The notes under the pieces: generated by a model
What the model was told of the DNA's origin: nothing
The model's database searches: none
Seen by the model: the letters and a program-made list of their open reading frames with translations, nothing else
Translations under genes and position numbers: made by a program
From: Nothophaeocryptopus gaeumannii
Taxonomy: Eukaryota; Ascomycota; Dothideomycetes; Mycosphaerellales; Mycosphaerellaceae
Length of the DNA stretch: 64,000 nt
Direction of reading: 5' to 3'
Assembly (NCBI GenBank): GCA_031771865.1
Contig: JASISA010000041.1
Span: 124,001-188,000 of the forward strand
Part shown: piece after piece, positions 63,101-64,000 of the stretch
Position numbering within the stretch: position 1 is the stretch's first letter
Layout: the number at the start of each line of letters is the position of its first letter

Positions 63101-64000
63101 ATTATGAGCCAGTGCGGCCAGAAGTAGAGCCAGAGAGACCGATTGTCCCTAGGAGGAGCTCGAAGCGAATGGATCTGCTATACAATGCTGGGGAGTCACC
63201 AGAGCCGAAGTCGATCAAAGAAGGCACCGCAGCTGTGCTATTCACTGCTGCAGGATCCGAAGACTTGGAGAGGACGAGATCGAAGTCGATATCCTCCTCC
63301 GAGCGCAGCGCGCGTTTCGCCAAGGAAGGCGAACCAAAGACTCTGGCAGATGATCGCAACATGCCCACAGTTGTACTCGGTGATGACCAAGAGGAGAAGA
63401 GACCCACTACATCGACCAGACGACCGCTCGCAGATATGTCGCCAAACATGCATGCGCCACCAAGCAGACCAGCACCAAGTCCCCCAATGGCGGATGAAGG
63501 CTCGCAGACTCTTGTCTCTGGTGATGAAATTGACAGCATGTTCCGCAACAAGAACAGCTCATCAAGAGACTTTGGTAGCTCGCCCTTCCAGAGTGCTGCA
63601 GCTGCAGCGACTGCAGCGCTTGCGGCCAACTCGCCATCGACAAACACTCGAGCTGCTACCGATCCCAGACCTTCCATCTATGAGTCGCCGACTCTGCGGC
63701 AGCGACCGTCCAGTGCCGGCAGCATGCGACGCAAGGAAGTGGCAGAAGCACCTCCTCTCCCCGCGGACCACAATCTCAAGATCGCGGAGGCTCGACAGGC
63801 GCCGGGTGTGCCAGGACAGGCAAACACGGCTGGTACTATGGGTCCACCCAGTATGCCTGCATCTTCTTACAAGCCAAGGCCCAACACTCCCGGTGGCCGT
63901 CCATATGACGTTCGTAACATTCATTCGCGCGACTCAACCACGCCTCGTCCGGTCAGACAAAAGGACAGCCGCGGGCAGGTGTCAGACAAGGTATCACATA
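60136..64000 (+). CDS. apsA: ApsA/Num1-like cortical anchor protein, 3' end outside window
   Basis: The ATG at 60136 opens a frame unbroken to the window end: 1288 codons, no intron yet. The N-terminal third is coiled coil (VQQRRDLAAKLKEVEH, VHDIEFATEISTSLLAQVRQ, EQKYKDENWNLETRLQEMEA, ESETLKSSLNHAHRMIQNLK), with KKRRSEQEAHKFKRPSSSRL behind it, as in the ApsA/Num1 family. Then follow acidic TE/ETA repeats (DAFETANETDAGFETATERG) and degenerate repeats with the core GTDAR near 62680-62840. The central and C-terminal parts are disordered with SP/TP sites. The family carries a C-terminal PH domain that binds cortical phosphoinositides; that part lies outside the window. These proteins anchor dynein and mitochondria at the cortex and position nuclei. 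A large family size (over 1500 aa) is expected. Identification rests on the N-terminal coiled coil and repeat style. Confidence 0.75.
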   Translation, partial: MTTTANPPPGAVASNGQGDLFTSSPLQSHPAPLRYAAFDNDQFSLYSTSSPSSAKRALEAHLKDTDRRIQDASRLGTTLVQQRRDLAAKLKEVEHMQSDSEVPTELRGKLAELEREYHEIGRESARAFLPKSRVVSESEGMQSPQVISGSGRESPTKLSAPSRRQRNQPNNRVHDIEFATEISTSLLAQVRQLQAALAEKDDTLKDTSSAKAQLEADSASLLQRLRHMDESEQKYKDENWNLETRLQEMEASLRQSMDKENRLAQSLKSIQADKAAKERELDELRSSHERLLEDHALAKKVQESDLHGLRRDVAAHEFERQRMQKKIEELTSQNTELAKAVSFRFSQRAQPSDADFVSAEEGVNSEDASPEHSAPPSPIKGTPARHGMLESETLKSSLNHAHRMIQNLKNNIHREKTEKIELKRMLQDARDELEQRRENTSISANVAKKRRSEQEAHKFKRPSSSRLGAARSSTTEIIDEPDWEDEIGERTPSKHSEGVASRATVAGAAAATAYGLAYGRSEDDTDAFETANETDAGFETATERGGTTESEAFATGAEDLEEGTEGDATETEDNSRKLRHTLSNKAGNRMSYMSTASTSGDDDDEDIVRTPVQSVHQPKYKLRMSRGARRSGRVSDVVSDSPLASNASPSSSMEGTPQAHMQSLGDELDALDDDDSIEGTPATSHFVDGSVDGASPETQRQVSVEPESPTKMDEDERVGVHPVISSPIVSLKSQVRSTELPSQANAAMLAHEHILRKAEMVDAGVMTEPWEPERIVEKQSIRERAGEAVGGALAGFGLSRVLGRKHSEHEDDTRDEAVPGTADEGSNTAAQADNATQPEVTAPAPKPGTISIGTDARGVPITIATGTDARIIPSTSVGTDARAQPLTISIGTDARGVPVTIDAATATEVEPKSLLIQDMPHARSVDYSPTISQETEPHQWPLPPNRRIIGGDEFLRSTESESETPVMPIAAPPSPLAVQLAFSDIVAQDYEPVRPEVEPERPIVPRRSSKRMDLLYNAGESPEPKSIKEGTAAVLFTAAGSEDLERTRSKSISSSERSARFAKEGEPKTLADDRNMPTVVLGDDQEEKRPTTSTRRPLADMSPNMHAPPSRPAPSPPMADEGSQTLVSGDEIDSMFRNKNSSSRDFGSSPFQSAAAAATAALAANSPSTNTRAATDPRPSIYESPTLRQRPSSAGSMRRKEVAEAPPLPADHNLKIAEARQAPGVPGQANTAGTMGPPSMPASSYKPRPNTPGGRPYDVRNIHSRDSTTPRPVRQKDSRGQVSDKVSH
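62680..62840 (+). repeat. Four degenerate GTDAR repeats inside the ApsA-like gene
   Basis: Units ISIGTDARGVPITI, IATGTDARIIPSTS, VGTDARAQPLTI and ISIGTDARGVPVTI. The first and fourth are almost identical and the second and third diverged, which points to an older array with a more recent copy or conversion. Their role is not known. Confidence 0.8.

Noticed and set aside
1..64000. TAG reassigned to glutamine
   Set aside because: GH17 and other genes end at TAG exactly where their families end, and in-frame TAG clusters lie mainly in RIP-type relics, so the standard code holds.
1..64000. CRISPR arrays, operons, tRNA genes
   Set aside because: The window is eukaryotic. No spaced direct-repeat array was seen, and no convincing tRNA with A- and B-box spacing was found by eye; a tRNAscan-SE run would settle the latter.

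Overview
The window is nuclear DNA of a filamentous ascomycete (Pezizomycotina, most likely Dothideomycetes). The evidence is short GT-AG introns (49 to 83 nt), typical fungal genes (SGF73, TTI1, CWC24, ICMT/STE14, an ApsA/Num1-type cortical protein, a GT69 capsule-type glycosyltransferase, a GH17 glucanase), secreted FAS1 and small cysteine-rich proteins, and AT-rich transposon relics whose stop codons are mostly TAG where Gln or Trp is expected, the footprint of repeat-induced point mutation (RIP). The class is an inference; no rRNA or marker gene is present.

Layout. 0-1.1 kb: 5' part of a FAS1 cell-surface protein (minus), cut by the window edge. 2.8-4.8 kb: RIP-mutated pogo/Fot-type DNA transposon with intact 32-bp terminal inverted repeats and a nested solo LTR. 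5.2-17.1 kb: methyltransferase, GT69 enzyme, NFKBIL1-like protein, ICMT, and a RING-PH-VWA protein of Ste5/Far1 type. 17.1-22.3 kb: about 5 kb without a supportable gene, with a G-quadruplex-type hexamer tract. 22.3-31.0 kb: two disordered proteins, SGF73 and TTI1. 31.3-42.4 kb: small and uncharacterised genes, a DUF7728-like membrane protein and a gutted GH127 pseudogene. 43.2-54.0 kb: an 11-kb transposon island holding an RIP-degraded unidentified repeat, a solo LTR, a chromodomain Ty3/gypsy element with discordant LTRs, and a 5'-truncated Tad-like LINE; a candidate secreted effector gene ends at its left edge. 54-64 kb: GH17 glucanase, a frameshifted gene, CWC24, and the first 1288 codons of an ApsA/Num1-like gene that runs off the right end.

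Functional themes. Several products serve the cell surface and secretory pathway (FAS1, GT69, GH17, DUF7728-like protein). Others act in nuclear information processing (SGF73 in SAGA, TTI1 in the TTT chaperone complex, CWC24 in the spliceosome). ICMT (processing of a-factor-type pheromone and Ras) and the Ste5/Far1-like scaffold both belong to mating and MAPK signalling and lie within 6 kb, although there is no evidence of co-regulation. Three gene pairs are divergent with 300-430 bp between starts and probably share promoters (NFKBIL1-like/ICMT, SGF73/TTI1, 33.6 kb/33.9 kb).

The most unusual observations are the retroelement whose two LTRs share R-U5 but have unrelated U3 regions, an un-mutated LTR family sitting inside RIP-mutated hosts, the reading frame that continues past the SGF73 stop through two further TAG codons into a 492-codon open frame, and a GH127 gene reduced to its two ends. 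Some single-base frameshifts may be assembly errors; this cannot be decided from sequence alone.
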